NCBI GenBank assembly: GCA_007694935.1
Contig: REES01000078.1
Span: forward strand, 1-64,000
From: Rhodospirillales bacterium
GTDB taxonomy: Bacteria > Pseudomonadota > Alphaproteobacteria > Rhodospirillales > Defluviicoccaceae
Length of the DNA stretch: 64,000 nucleotides
Direction of reading: 5' to 3'
Numbering within the stretch: the stretch's first letter is position 1; every line of letters begins with the position of its first letter. Shown piece by piece: positions 8,246 through 16,385 of this stretch. Made by a program: the position numbers and the translations under genes. The notes beneath the pieces were generated by a model, which saw only the letters and a list, made by a program, of their open reading frames with translations, was not told the origin of the DNA and ran no database searches.

Positions 8246-8485
8246 ATGCTGACACGGAGCGCCATCCTGAGGCTGGTCGGACGCAGCCGGCTGGACGACC
8301 ACGCCATCGTCGAGATCATCAGCACCGGCGCAACCGAGCCGGAGCTGGTGGAGGCGCTCAACCGGGTCAGCCGGGGCGGCGAGGTGGGTGCCGAGAAGAT
8401 GAAGCCGATCAACCCCCGGGTCGGCAAACTGTGCGAGATCCTGCTCACCTCCAGTATCGACTGGGACGAGCCGGGGACAGGATAG
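8246..8485 (+). CDS. Small protein of unknown function
   Basis: 79 residues, without membrane segment or signal. It is preceded by a strong ribosome site (GCGGGGGACGGA). The sequence opens with a helical LTRSAILRLVGRSRLDD, has a central IISTGATEPELVEALNRVSRGG, and ends with a Lys/Pro element (EKMKPINPRVGKLCEILL). It lies between bioY and the convergent nrdJ. The well-formed start and protein-like composition support a real gene. I do not recognise the family and infer no function. Confidence 0.6.
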   Translation: MLTRSAILRLVGRSRLDDHAIVEIISTGATEPELVEALNRVSRGGEVGAEKMKPINPRVGKLCEILLTSSIDWDEPGTG

Positions 8486-8516
8486 GCGGCCCCGGTTCCG
8501 GACCAAGCGGATCGGC

Positions 8517-8538
8517 CGGCCCGAGCGCGAGCGGGCCG
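8517..8538. terminator. Hairpin between convergent genes
   Basis: A 7-bp stem (CGGCCCG paired with CGGGCCG) around an 8-base loop lies between the stop of the small gene on the plus strand and the stop of nrdJ on the minus strand. There is only a short TT after it, so terminator activity is plausible but not strong. Confidence 0.4.
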
Positions 8539-8569
8539 TTATCCCGCACCCGGATCGCGGCTTCTCCGC

Positions 8570-10894
8570 TCAGCCGCACTTCGAGTAGCCGCAACTGGTG
8601 CAGGTATCACAGTCTTCCTGGCGGATCAGGCTGGGTGCGCCGCACTTGGGGCACTGGCGAAAGCGCGGGTCCGCAGCAAGCCCAACCACCTTTCGGTCCG
8701 CCTCGGCAGCCGCTTGGCGCTCGACCGCCGACGGGGCGAGGAAGCCGATGTCGATCATGTGGCGCTCGATCACCTCGCCAATGGCGGCGAGCAACGAGGG
8801 GACATAGCGCCCGCCCATCCACTGGCCGCCACGGGGGTCGAACACCGCCTTGAGTTCCTCGACCACAAAGGTCACGTCGCCGCCGCGTCGGAACACCGCG
8901 CTGATCATCCGGGTCAGCGCCACCGTCCAGGCATAATGCTCCATGTTCTTGGAGTTGATGAACACCTCGAACGGGCGGCGGCGGCCATCCTGGATGATGT
9001 CGTTGACCGTGATGTAGATGGCGTGATCGCTCTCCGGCCAGCGCACCTTGTAGGTGCGGCCGGGCAGCGCCTCCGGTCGGTCCAGCGGCCGGAACATCTG
9101 GACGATGGCACCGGAGTCGCCAAGGTCCTGGGGCATCGGCCGCGGCTTCGGCGCCACCAGCGGCAATTCCGGCTGGCGTTCCGCCCGCGCCTGATCCGCG
9201 GGCTTCTGTACCTCCAGCACCGCGCCGGTGATGTCGTTGGGACGGTAGGTGGTGCAGCCCTTGCAGCCGAGGTCATAGGCCTGCATGTAGACCGACTTGA
9301 AGTCGTCGAAGGCGATGCTTTCCGGGCAGTTGATGGTCTTGGAGATGGAGCTGTCGACATACTTCTGCACCGTCGCCTGCATCACCAGATGATCCCCCGG
9401 TGACAGTGCCTGGGCATCCACGAAGTAATCCGGCAGCGGCCTGCCGTCCCCGTAAAGCCGGCGGAACAGCCGGTAGGCGTAGTCGCTCACCTCCTCCTCC
9501 CGGCGGGTGCCGTCGCGGCTCAGGACGTGGCGGGTGTAGGTGAAGCTGAACACCGGTTCGAGCCCGGAGGAGACGTTGTCGGCAAACAGCGAGATCGTCC
9601 CCGTCGGCGCGATCGAGGTGAGCAGGGCATTGCGGATGCCGTGCCGAGCGATGGCGTCGCGGACCTCGGCGTCCAGGCGCGCCACCAGCGGCGCCGCCAA
9701 GTAGCGATCCCGATCGAACAGGGGAAACGCGCCCTTCTCGGCAGCGAGCCGGGCCGAGGTCAGGTAGGCCGCGCGCATGATCGTGGCCATCCACTGCTCG
9801 GCCAGCCGCACCGCCTCGCTGCCGCCGTAGCGCGCGCGGCACTGGATCAGGGCGTCGGCCAAGCCGGTGATGCCGAGGCCGATGCGGCGCTTGGCCTTCG
9901 CCTCGTGCGCCTGCTGGGGCAGCGGGTAGCGGGAGACGTCGATGACGTTGTCGAGCATGCGGACGGCCACCGCCACCAGTTCCGCGAGCTGACCGGTATC
10001 GATGCGGGCTTCCGGGGTGAATGGCTTGTCGACCAGGCGGGCCAGGTTGACCGACCCCAGCAGGCACGTGCCGTAGGGCGGCAACGGCTGCTCCCCACAT
10101 GGATTGGTGGCGTGAATGTCCTCGCAGTACGCGAGATTGTTGAGCTGGTTGATCCGGTCGATGAACACCACTCCCGGCTCGGCATAGGCGTAGGTCGCCC
10201 GCATGATCCGGTCCCACAGCTCCCGCGCCGGCAGGCTGCGGTAGGTGACACCGCCGAAGCAAAGTTCCCAGGGCGCCCCCTCCTTCACCGCCTGCATGAA
10301 GGCGTCGGTCACCAGCACCGACAGGTTGAACATGCGGAGCCGGCCCGGCTCCCGCTTGGCGTCGACAAAGGCCTCGATATCGGGGTGGTCGCAGCGCATC
10401 ACCGCCATCATCGCCCCCCGCCGGGAGCCGGCACTCATGATGGTGCGGCACATGGCATCCCACACGTCCATGAAGGTGAGCGGCCCCGACGCATCCGCCC
10501 CCACCCCCTTGACCGCCGCCCCCTTGGGCCGCAGCGACGAGAAGTCGTACCCGATGCCGCCGCCCTGCTGCATGGTCAGGGCAGCCTCCTTCAGGCCTTC
10601 GAAGATACCGGCCAGGTCATCGGGGATGTCACCCATCACGAAGCAATTGAACAAGGTGACCCGGCGATCCGAGCCGGCCCCGGAGAGGATGCGCCCGGCC
10701 GGCAGAACCCGGAAATCCTGCATGGCCTGGAAGAACCGGTCTTCCCACAGGCCGGCTTCCGGTTCGGGCTGGGCCAGGGCCCGCGCCACCCGGCGCCATG
10801 TGTCCTCGATGGTGCCGTCGACGGGATGACCATCCGGACTCTGCAGCCGGTATTTCATGTCCCAGATCTGCTGGGCGATCGGGGTTACCTGCAT
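8570..10894 (-). CDS. nrdJ: Adenosylcobalamin-dependent ribonucleotide reductase (class II)
   Basis: Reduces ribonucleotides to deoxyribonucleotides for DNA synthesis using a B12 cofactor, with or without oxygen. From the chosen ATG (AGGAG 8 bases upstream) the protein has about 774 residues. Class features: LPAGRILSGAG and LFNCFVMGDIPDD near the start (with an active-site Cys), MQQGGGIGYDFSSLRP, the catalytic-site block NPCGEQPLPPYGTCLLGSVN (Asn, Cys and Glu of the active site) and IAPTGTISLFADN. The C-terminus carries a zinc-ribbon-like tail, CPKCGAPSLI then CTSCGYSKCG, seen in many bacterial NrdJ. No ATP-cone domain is apparent. It is monocistronic and no cobalamin riboswitch was seen upstream. 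Confidence 0.96.
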   Translation of the reverse strand: MQVTPIAQQIWDMKYRLQSPDGHPVDGTIEDTWRRVARALAQPEPEAGLWEDRFFQAMQDFRVLPAGRILSGAGSDRRVTLFNCFVMGDIPDDLAGIFEGLKEAALTMQQGGGIGYDFSSLRPKGAAVKGVGADASGPLTFMDVWDAMCRTIMSAGSRRGAMMAVMRCDHPDIEAFVDAKREPGRLRMFNLSVLVTDAFMQAVKEGAPWELCFGGVTYRSLPARELWDRIMRATYAYAEPGVVFIDRINQLNNLAYCEDIHATNPCGEQPLPPYGTCLLGSVNLARLVDKPFTPEARIDTGQLAELVAVAVRMLDNVIDVSRYPLPQQAHEAKAKRRIGLGITGLADALIQCRARYGGSEAVRLAEQWMATIMRAAYLTSARLAAEKGAFPLFDRDRYLAAPLVARLDAEVRDAIARHGIRNALLTSIAPTGTISLFADNVSSGLEPVFSFTYTRHVLSRDGTRREEEVSDYAYRLFRRLYGDGRPLPDYFVDAQALSPGDHLVMQATVQKYVDSSISKTINCPESIAFDDFKSVYMQAYDLGCKGCTTYRPNDITGAVLEVQKPADQARAERQPELPLVAPKPRPMPQDLGDSGAIVQMFRPLDRPEALPGRTYKVRWPESDHAIYITVNDIIQDGRRRPFEVFINSKNMEHYAWTVALTRMISAVFRRGGDVTFVVEELKAVFDPRGGQWMGGRYVPSLLAAIGEVIERHMIDIGFLAPSAVERQAAAEADRKVVGLAADPRFRQCPKCGAPSLIRQEDCDTCTSCGYSKCG

Positions 10895-11022
10895 GCGCGC
10901 CACTCCTGCTCGAATCGGTCCGGACCGCGTCACTCTAAGCGCCACCCCAGGCGCCGTCAACGCGCATGTTCATGTTATGTTTCCACACCACCATCCCCGC
11001 CGCAGCCTTCCGGATTACGTCT

Positions 11023-11817
11023 TCAGCGCAAAGACTTGCGCCGATTATCCCCGGCTTGCCCGGGACTCGCGCCGGCATTTTTCCCCAGCGGGGGGTGATC
11101 CGAGTGCGGCCGCTCCGCCTCCCGGCGAAGGCGCTCCGACGCGGTCTCGATCCGGCGTCTCAGTTCATCCATGACGCCGTCACGGTCCAGTCCCGCCGGC
11201 AGTGGCGGCAGGAACTCCAGGGTGATCACGCCGGCGCGCTTGCGCAATTGCCGCCGCCCCCAGAACAGGCCGCTGTTGAGCGCGACCGGCACCACCGGCG
11301 CCCGGCATTGCCGGTACACGGCAGCAATACCGACCTGATAGGGGCGCTCCGTCCCCGGGGTGACCCGCGTCCCCTCCGGAAACACGACCACCTGTCGCCC
11401 GGCGGCGAGGGACCGGCTGGACCCGGTCACCAAGCTCTTGAGGGCCTGCACGCGCGACGAGCGGTCGATGCGGATGTTGCCGGCCTTTTGCAGGTACCAG
11501 CCGAACAAAGGCACCGCGAAGAGCTCGCGCTTGATGGCGAACACCGGGTCCTCAAGAAGGTGGTGAAAGATCAGGGTATCCCAGGCCGATTGATGCTTGG
11601 CGGCGATGACCACCGCCCCCGGCGGCACCCGTTCGCGGCCAACCACGCGATGACGCACACCGCACAACACCCGGGCCAGCCACAGTGCGCCGCGCACCCA
11701 TAGCCGCACCCCCCGCACCATGATCGGACGGGGCAACGCCAGCAGCGGCAGGTACAGGACAGCGAGGGCGCTGGTCCACCCATAGAAGGCGATCGCGAAA
11801 GCAACCGAACCGACCAT
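11023..11817 (-). CDS. plsC: 1-acyl-sn-glycerol-3-phosphate acyltransferase (PlsC)
   Basis: Adds the second acyl chain to lysophosphatidic acid at the inner membrane, making phosphatidic acid. 264 residues. An N-terminal hydrophobic span (VAFAIAFYGWTSALAVLYLPLLAL) precedes the catalytic HX4D motif in KHQSAWDT, followed by the FVFA-type block PVFAIKRELFAVPLFGWYLQKAG and the FPEGTR substrate motif. The start ATG lies 2 bases after the stop of the YdcF-like gene, so the two are probably co-translated. It is the last gene of ftsE-ftsX-ydcF-plsC. The C-terminal 25 residues are polar and unconserved. Confidence 0.93.
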   Translation of the reverse strand: MVGSVAFAIAFYGWTSALAVLYLPLLALPRPIMVRGVRLWVRGALWLARVLCGVRHRVVGRERVPPGAVVIAAKHQSAWDTLIFHHLLEDPVFAIKRELFAVPLFGWYLQKAGNIRIDRSSRVQALKSLVTGSSRSLAAGRQVVVFPEGTRVTPGTERPYQVGIAAVYRQCRAPVVPVALNSGLFWGRRQLRKRAGVITLEFLPPLPAGLDRDGVMDELRRRIETASERLRREAERPHSDHPPLGKNAGASPGQAGDNRRKSLR

Positions 11818-11819
11818 GA

Positions 11820-12464
11820 TCAGCTCTCTGACAGTCTGACCGGCGATATGGGCACGGTGCTGCCGAAGCGGTCGTTCCAGGCACGCCGGGCCCACGCCGC
11901 AAGATACTTGTTGTACTCCCGGGTTAGCAGCGTGGCGGTTCCCCGCCAGCGCCACCACTGCTCCAGCTTGACGTCCGGCGGGAACACCGGGTGCGGAATC
12001 ACCGTCGCTTCCGGCAACGCCGACCGAAGCTCGAGAAGACTGCGCGGCATGTGGTAGCTGGCGGTCACCAGGCGAAGGGAGCGGTAGCCATGGCCGCGCA
12101 TCCACGCTGCGGTCTCGGCCGCATTGCCCATGGTGTCGCGGGCGCCGTGTCCCGCCTCCACGCAGCAGGCCAAGCTGTCGGATGCCTCCGCGCTGATGCG
12201 CAACAGCTCATGGATGCCGACATCTCGGTGGACGCCGGAAACGAACACCCGCTCCGCCATATCCTCGCTGAGGAGCTGCAGGCCGGTGTCCAGGCGCTGG
12301 CTGCCACCGGTCAGGATGACGATCGCCTCGGTCCGGGTGAACGGATCAGTGACAGCATCCGGCAGACTGAAGGCGAACGCTATGAGCCCGGCCGCCCACA
12401 CGCCGCCTGCAAGCACCGCGAGGGCGACCATGGACGCGAGCAATCGGCGACGCCTGGGTCGCAT
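11820..12464 (-). CDS. YdcF/SanA family (DUF218) envelope protein
   Basis: 214 residues with an N-terminal membrane anchor (LLASMVALAVLAGGVWAAGLIAFAF after an Arg cluster), then a periplasmic DUF218 domain. Visible family motifs are AIVILTGGSQRLDTGLQLL, RVFVSGVHRDV, TMGNAAETAAWMRGHGYRSLRLVT and SYHMPRSLLELR. E. coli relatives (ElyC, SanA, YdcF) affect envelope integrity and lipid-linked precursor use, but the chemistry is unclear. Its place between ftsX and plsC, with gaps of 15 and 2 bases, fits an envelope role. Confidence 0.88.
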   Translation of the reverse strand: MRPRRRRLLASMVALAVLAGGVWAAGLIAFAFSLPDAVTDPFTRTEAIVILTGGSQRLDTGLQLLSEDMAERVFVSGVHRDVGIHELLRISAEASDSLACCVEAGHGARDTMGNAAETAAWMRGHGYRSLRLVTASYHMPRSLLELRSALPEATVIPHPVFPPDVKLEQWWRWRGTATLLTREYNKYLAAWARRAWNDRFGSTVPISPVRLSES

Positions 12465-12479
12465 GCCAGCAGCCTCCGT

Positions 12480-13361
12480 TCAGTACCGACGCGCCAGCCA
12501 ACGCAACACCGTAGCCACTGTCGTCACCAGCATCAACGCCGCTACCGTGAGTGGTATGGCCGAGAGAATTACCCAGGCCAGGCCGGGCAGCGATCCGCCG
12601 AACATGGTTTCGCCGGGCAGGCGTGCCGCCAGATGGTACAATGCCACCAGGCTCACGGCAGCACAGGCATAGCCGATGAGGCCGCTGGCGAGACCGCTGC
12701 CGAAGGCGCGGCCCGCAAACTGCCGGGCGACATAGCCGTGGCGGGCGCCAATGGTATGGAGGATATCGATCTCCTCCCGATGGATGCTGACCGCCGACAG
12801 GGTGGTCACAACCACCGCACCGGCGGTCACGATGATGATGCCGATGACCACCGCGACGGCGATCACCTCGATCGCGCCGCCCAGGCGTCGGACCGAGGCG
12901 CGCCAAGCCCCATGGTCATCGATCGCCGCTTCGGGCATTGCGTCGGCAAGCCGCGCGCTGAGTATCGGCAGCACCGTCGCCGGATCCGCCACCTCCACGT
13001 CGATCAGGCGCGGCAGCGGCAAATCGTCGGCGGCCACGCCTTCGACCAGCCAAGGCCGCAGCAGGTCCATCACAGCATCCTCGGGGATGACCGTCGCCCG
13101 CCGGACTCCGGGCGTCTTCTCGATCAGGTCGATCAGATCCTGGAGGCGGCTTTCTCCCGCGCCGGGGATGCCGTCAGCGGCGGGAACCTGGACGGTGAAA
13201 CGGCCATCAAGCCCATCCTCCCATTTGCCCGTCACGCCGTGCACGATGAAAACCGCAGCCGACGCCAGGACCGCGATGTAGACGAGAAACCCCACCAGCC
13301 ACGGCAGGAACCGCTCCATCGGGTCCCGGTACAGCGCCAGTTCGGACGGCCGGCGGGGCAT
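12480..13361 (-). CDS. ftsX: Cell division protein FtsX
   Basis: 293 residues, the membrane subunit of FtsEX, which activates peptidoglycan hydrolases at the division site. The first membrane helix (LPWLVGFLVYIAVLASAAVFIV) is followed by a periplasmic region of about 110 residues (FTVQVPAADGIPGA, then RLQDLIDLIEKTPGV) and three C-terminal helices (IEVIAVAVVIGIIIVTAGAVVV and two others). The arrangement is the usual FtsX topology. Its start ATG directly follows the ftsE stop codon, so the pair is translationally coupled. Confidence 0.93.
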   Translation of the reverse strand: MPRRPSELALYRDPMERFLPWLVGFLVYIAVLASAAVFIVHGVTGKWEDGLDGRFTVQVPAADGIPGAGESRLQDLIDLIEKTPGVRRATVIPEDAVMDLLRPWLVEGVAADDLPLPRLIDVEVADPATVLPILSARLADAMPEAAIDDHGAWRASVRRLGGAIEVIAVAVVIGIIIVTAGAVVVTTLSAVSIHREEIDILHTIGARHGYVARQFAGRAFGSGLASGLIGYACAAVSLVALYHLAARLPGETMFGGSLPGLAWVILSAIPLTVAALMLVTTVATVLRWLARRY

Positions 13362-14123
13362 TCAACCGGGAACCGGCTGAGGGCGGAGGGGGGTGCCATC
13401 GGCTCGCGGCGGCACGGTGACGGTCTCGGCCGTCCGAACCGCGGGCAAGGCAGCGAGCGCCCCGTCCTTGAGCGCCAAACGCGGATGGCGGTAGCGGCGC
13501 ACCAGTCCCTCGTCGTGGGTGGCAACCAACACCGTCGTGCCGAGACGATTCAGTTCCTCGAACAGGTACATCAGCCGGCGCGCGACCCGTTCGTCAACAT
13601 TCCCGGTCGGTTCGTCGGCCAGCAGCAGGCGTGGCCGGGCGATCACCGCGCGAGCCACCGCCACCAGCTGCTGCTGACCGCCGGAGAGCGTTGCCGGGGC
13701 CATGCCGCTCTGTGCCTCCAGGCCAACCCACTGCAGCAGCTCGCAGACGTTACGCCGCACGTCCGCATCCGGCGCACCCGCGATGCGAAGCGGCAAGGCG
13801 ACGTTGTCGAACGCACTGAGGTGGCGGATCAGGCGGAAATCCTGAAAAACCACCCCGATTCGCCGTCTCAGGTCGGGCAGGCGCCGGCGGGAGGTGCGCG
13901 TGATGTCCTGGCCGAACAGGGTGAGCGTCCCTCGGGTCGGTCGCACCGCCAGATACATCAGGCGCAATAGCGATGTCTTGCCGGCACCGCTCGGCCCGGT
14001 CAGAAAGTGGAACGAGCCCGAATCCAGCGAGAAGGTGACATCATGCAGCACTTCCGTGCCGCCAGGATAGCCGAGCCCGACACCGTCGAACGCGACGACC
14101 CTAGGGGTTTCCGCTCTGTCCAT
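13362..14123 (-). CDS. ftsE: Cell division ATP-binding protein FtsE
   Basis: 253 residues, a cytoplasmic ABC ATPase that pairs with FtsX. Walker A is GPSGAGKTS near residue 42, the Q-loop is in GVVFQDFRLI (the FQDF form typical of FtsE), the signature is LSGGQQQ, and Walker B is LLLADEPTGNVD, with the switch His in VATHDEGLV. About 35 extra residues at the C-terminus are Pro/Arg-rich and unlike the E. coli protein. First gene of the ftsE-ftsX-ydcF-plsC set; divergent from the zinc-ribbon gene, with about 125 bases between them for both promoters. Confidence 0.94.
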   Translation of the reverse strand: MDRAETPRVVAFDGVGLGYPGGTEVLHDVTFSLDSGSFHFLTGPSGAGKTSLLRLMYLAVRPTRGTLTLFGQDITRTSRRRLPDLRRRIGVVFQDFRLIRHLSAFDNVALPLRIAGAPDADVRRNVCELLQWVGLEAQSGMAPATLSGGQQQLVAVARAVIARPRLLLADEPTGNVDERVARRLMYLFEELNRLGTTVLVATHDEGLVRRYRHPRLALKDGALAALPAVRTAETVTVPPRADGTPLRPQPVPG

Positions 14124-14248
14124 CTTTTTCCGTCACAATGCCGCGGGACGGCCGGTTGCCGCCCCGCCGCGGCCGCTTGCCTCGCGCTTGAGCCACGCCT
14201 ATAAGCCGAGACTGTAGCATTATTTTTGGGCTTTCCGCCGCGTCAACG

Positions 14249-15202
14249 ATGATCGTAACCTGCCCGCGCTGCACCACCCGCTATGACGTTTCGCCGGATG
14301 CCGTCGGCAAGACCGGGCGGTCGGTGCGCTGTTCCCATTGCGGCCACCAATGGACCCTGGTTCCGGAACTGGGGAATGCCCTGGCCGAGCGATTGGCCGC
14401 GGTGCGGGCGAGACTGCCGAAGGTGGAGGAAAAACCGCGCGAATCGGTGCCGCCCCCCGCCGCGCCCCCGGTTGCCGTGTCCCCCGGACCCGCGCCGGCG
14501 GCTCCGCCGGAGGACTTCGCCGCGGAACTCTCGGCCGGCAAGGCTGAACCCGGCCCGCCGCCCGGCGCCACGGAACGGCCCGCACCCGTTTCGGCCGATG
14601 CCGGTCCAGCGGAAGCCGTCTACGCCTCACAACCCCAACCGGCCGGTCCGGACGATACCGCGTCCGCGGATGTCCCGGAAGAAAGCGAACCGCTGCCGGC
14701 GGCGCTCAGGGACGCAGGCAGAGTGGGCCCAGCCGAACCCCAACGAACCCGGCCACGGCGGTCGGCTTGGCCGATTGCGGCGGCGGTGATCGCGGTCGTC
14801 CTGATCGGCTCGCTGGCCGGCCTGATGATCGGGCGCGATCGGGTGACGGCGGCGTTTCCCGCCACCGCCGGCTTTTACGCCCTGATCGGATTGGAGGTCG
14901 TCGCGGGCTCGGGCCTCGATATCCGCGATGTCGTCTCCACCCGGCAAGAAACCGAGGCCGGAGAGGTGCTCTTCGTCGAGGGCGTGGTCACCAACCCGGG
15001 AGAGGCCACGCGGCCGCTGCCGCTGATCCGGATTGCGCTGTTCGATGCTGCAGACGACGAGTTGCAGGCAATCACGGTGTCACCGGACCGGCTCGAGCTG
15101 CTGCCCGGCGAGAGCATCAACTTCGCCGCGACGCTGGAGACCCCCGATCCGCAGGCGAGGCGGGTCAAGGTCACGTTCGCCCCGCGGCGCGGACCGGCTT
15201 GA
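14249..15202 (+). CDS. Zinc-ribbon (MJ0042-type) membrane protein, DUF3426-like
   Basis: 317 residues in three parts. An N-terminal MJ0042-type zinc ribbon has Cys at 5, 8, 28 and 31. A Pro/Ala-rich linker of about 130 residues follows. A single membrane helix (PIAAAVIAVVLIGSLAGLMIG, near 170) leads to a C-terminal domain with GLDIRDVVSTRQ and LFVEGVVTNPGEATRPLPLI, a typical DUF3426-like beta-rich module. The zinc ribbon would be cytoplasmic and the C-terminal domain periplasmic (inferred). Alphaproteobacteria often keep this gene divergent from ftsEX, as here; its role is unknown, although an envelope or division link is a fair guess. Confidence 0.85.
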   Translation: MIVTCPRCTTRYDVSPDAVGKTGRSVRCSHCGHQWTLVPELGNALAERLAAVRARLPKVEEKPRESVPPPAAPPVAVSPGPAPAAPPEDFAAELSAGKAEPGPPPGATERPAPVSADAGPAEAVYASQPQPAGPDDTASADVPEESEPLPAALRDAGRVGPAEPQRTRPRRSAWPIAAAVIAVVLIGSLAGLMIGRDRVTAAFPATAGFYALIGLEVVAGSGLDIRDVVSTRQETEAGEVLFVEGVVTNPGEATRPLPLIRIALFDAADDELQAITVSPDRLELLPGESINFAATLETPDPQARRVKVTFAPRRGPA

Positions 15203-15329
15203 GGGCCATGCGCGCCTTCGGCTTGCGGCTGTCGACGGGGAAGACCCGGCTTCCCATGTGACCGCAGGACGCCCCGTCGGCGAGCCAGGCATCGCGTGAC
15301 ATTGGCGGCCGAGACGCAGGGAACAGGCG

Positions 15330-16340
15330 ATGGTCCAGGCATCCGCGTCGCGGCTGCGCACTCAGCCGCTCGAACGGGCCGATTACAGAAGCCTGCTGTG
15401 GGCCGGACCGCCGCTTGCCGTCCTTGGCTTGGCCCACGTCCTGTTCGAAATCGTCGGCTTCGGCTACGCGCCTGTGGCTGCTGCCTTGGCGACGGCCGGC
15501 GCGGACCCCTCCAGTCTCTCCCGAGACATCGCGCTGCTGCGTGCCGGTCTCGGCTGGGGCACGACCGCTTTGGTGTTCATCGTGGTCGGGATCGGTGCGG
15601 CGATCGCGGCCTGGAGCATCCTCGCCAGCCGGGTTCGCGGACGAGCACGCATCCCGTTCCTGGGGCTGGCCGCAGGCATCACCGTGCTGGGGCTCGCCCA
15701 TCTTCTCGCGGTCGATGCGCTCGACCGCCCGCTCGGGGCGATCTTTCATGTCACCCGCGACAGTCTGGCGGTGCGGGACGTGCTGCCGGTGCACCACTTG
15801 GCGTCGGTGGCCCTCATCGTCGGCGGCATCAACGTGATGAGCGTGCTGGTTCCTGCGCTTCTGGTGGCAGCGGCAACAGCCACCGCTCTGCCGCCGCTGG
15901 ACGGCTGGAACGCGGAGACGCTGGCGCGCCGCGCCCGGCAGGTGCGGGAGTTCGTCGCCATTGCCGCCGCCTTCATGGTGGCAGGGGTCGTCCACATGGG
16001 GGCATGGACCCACTGGGCCGGGGCGGCGCTTCTCGACAAGGAGCTGGAATCGGCGCTGACCCCGCTTGCCACCGCGGTCACCCTGTTCTGGGGCGCCGCA
16101 TTCACCCTGATGATCGCCAGCTTCTACCTGCCGATGGCAGCCGTGCTGAGCCGTCTTGCCGCTGACATCATGGACCGGCGGGACATCGCCGCGGGTGAGC
16201 GCCCGGCCTGGCTGGCCGCCCGCGGGTTATCCTTTCAGTTCGGCACCCAGCTCCCGCAGATCGCGGCGATGGCGGCACCGCTGCTGGCGAGCCCGCTTGC
16301 CGCAGCGATACGCGCCACAGCCGATCACGCCCTGTTTTGA
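15330..16340 (+). CDS. Polytopic membrane protein of unknown function
   Basis: 336 residues with about seven or eight predicted membrane helices. Two helices share a similar stretch (AVLGLAHVLFEI near residue 35 and TVLGLAHLLAV near 118), which suggests internal duplication. Histidines are unusually common inside or beside helices: LGLAH twice, LPVHHLASVALI and AGVVHMGAWTHWAG. Such residues often bind heme or metal, but no family is recognised. A ribosome site (AGGGAA) lies about 8 bases upstream of the ATG. It is convergent with the TIGR02302-type gene and its upstream neighbour is the zinc-ribbon protein about 130 bases away. Confidence 0.75.
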   Translation: MVQASASRLRTQPLERADYRSLLWAGPPLAVLGLAHVLFEIVGFGYAPVAAALATAGADPSSLSRDIALLRAGLGWGTTALVFIVVGIGAAIAAWSILASRVRGRARIPFLGLAAGITVLGLAHLLAVDALDRPLGAIFHVTRDSLAVRDVLPVHHLASVALIVGGINVMSVLVPALLVAAATATALPPLDGWNAETLARRARQVREFVAIAAAFMVAGVVHMGAWTHWAGAALLDKELESALTPLATAVTLFWGAAFTLMIASFYLPMAAVLSRLAADIMDRRDIAAGERPAWLAARGLSFQFGTQLPQIAAMAAPLLASPLAAAIRATADHALF

Positions 16341-16385
16341 CCGCCTGGCGCCCGCGCGCAGACGCGCCGTGACGGCAACCGCCGA

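Noticed and set aside
10895-11022. Cobalamin riboswitch before nrdJ
   Set aside because: The gap of 128 bases has no B12-box-like sequence or fold that I can see, and is too short for a full element.
9527-11098. 523-codon open frame antisense to nrdJ
   Set aside because: NrdJ is unambiguous; the antisense frame has no domain or start signal.
11991-13970. 659-codon open frame antisense to ydcF, ftsX and ftsE
   Set aside because: It crosses three clear genes on the other strand and looks like low-complexity His/Arg/Gln sequence.
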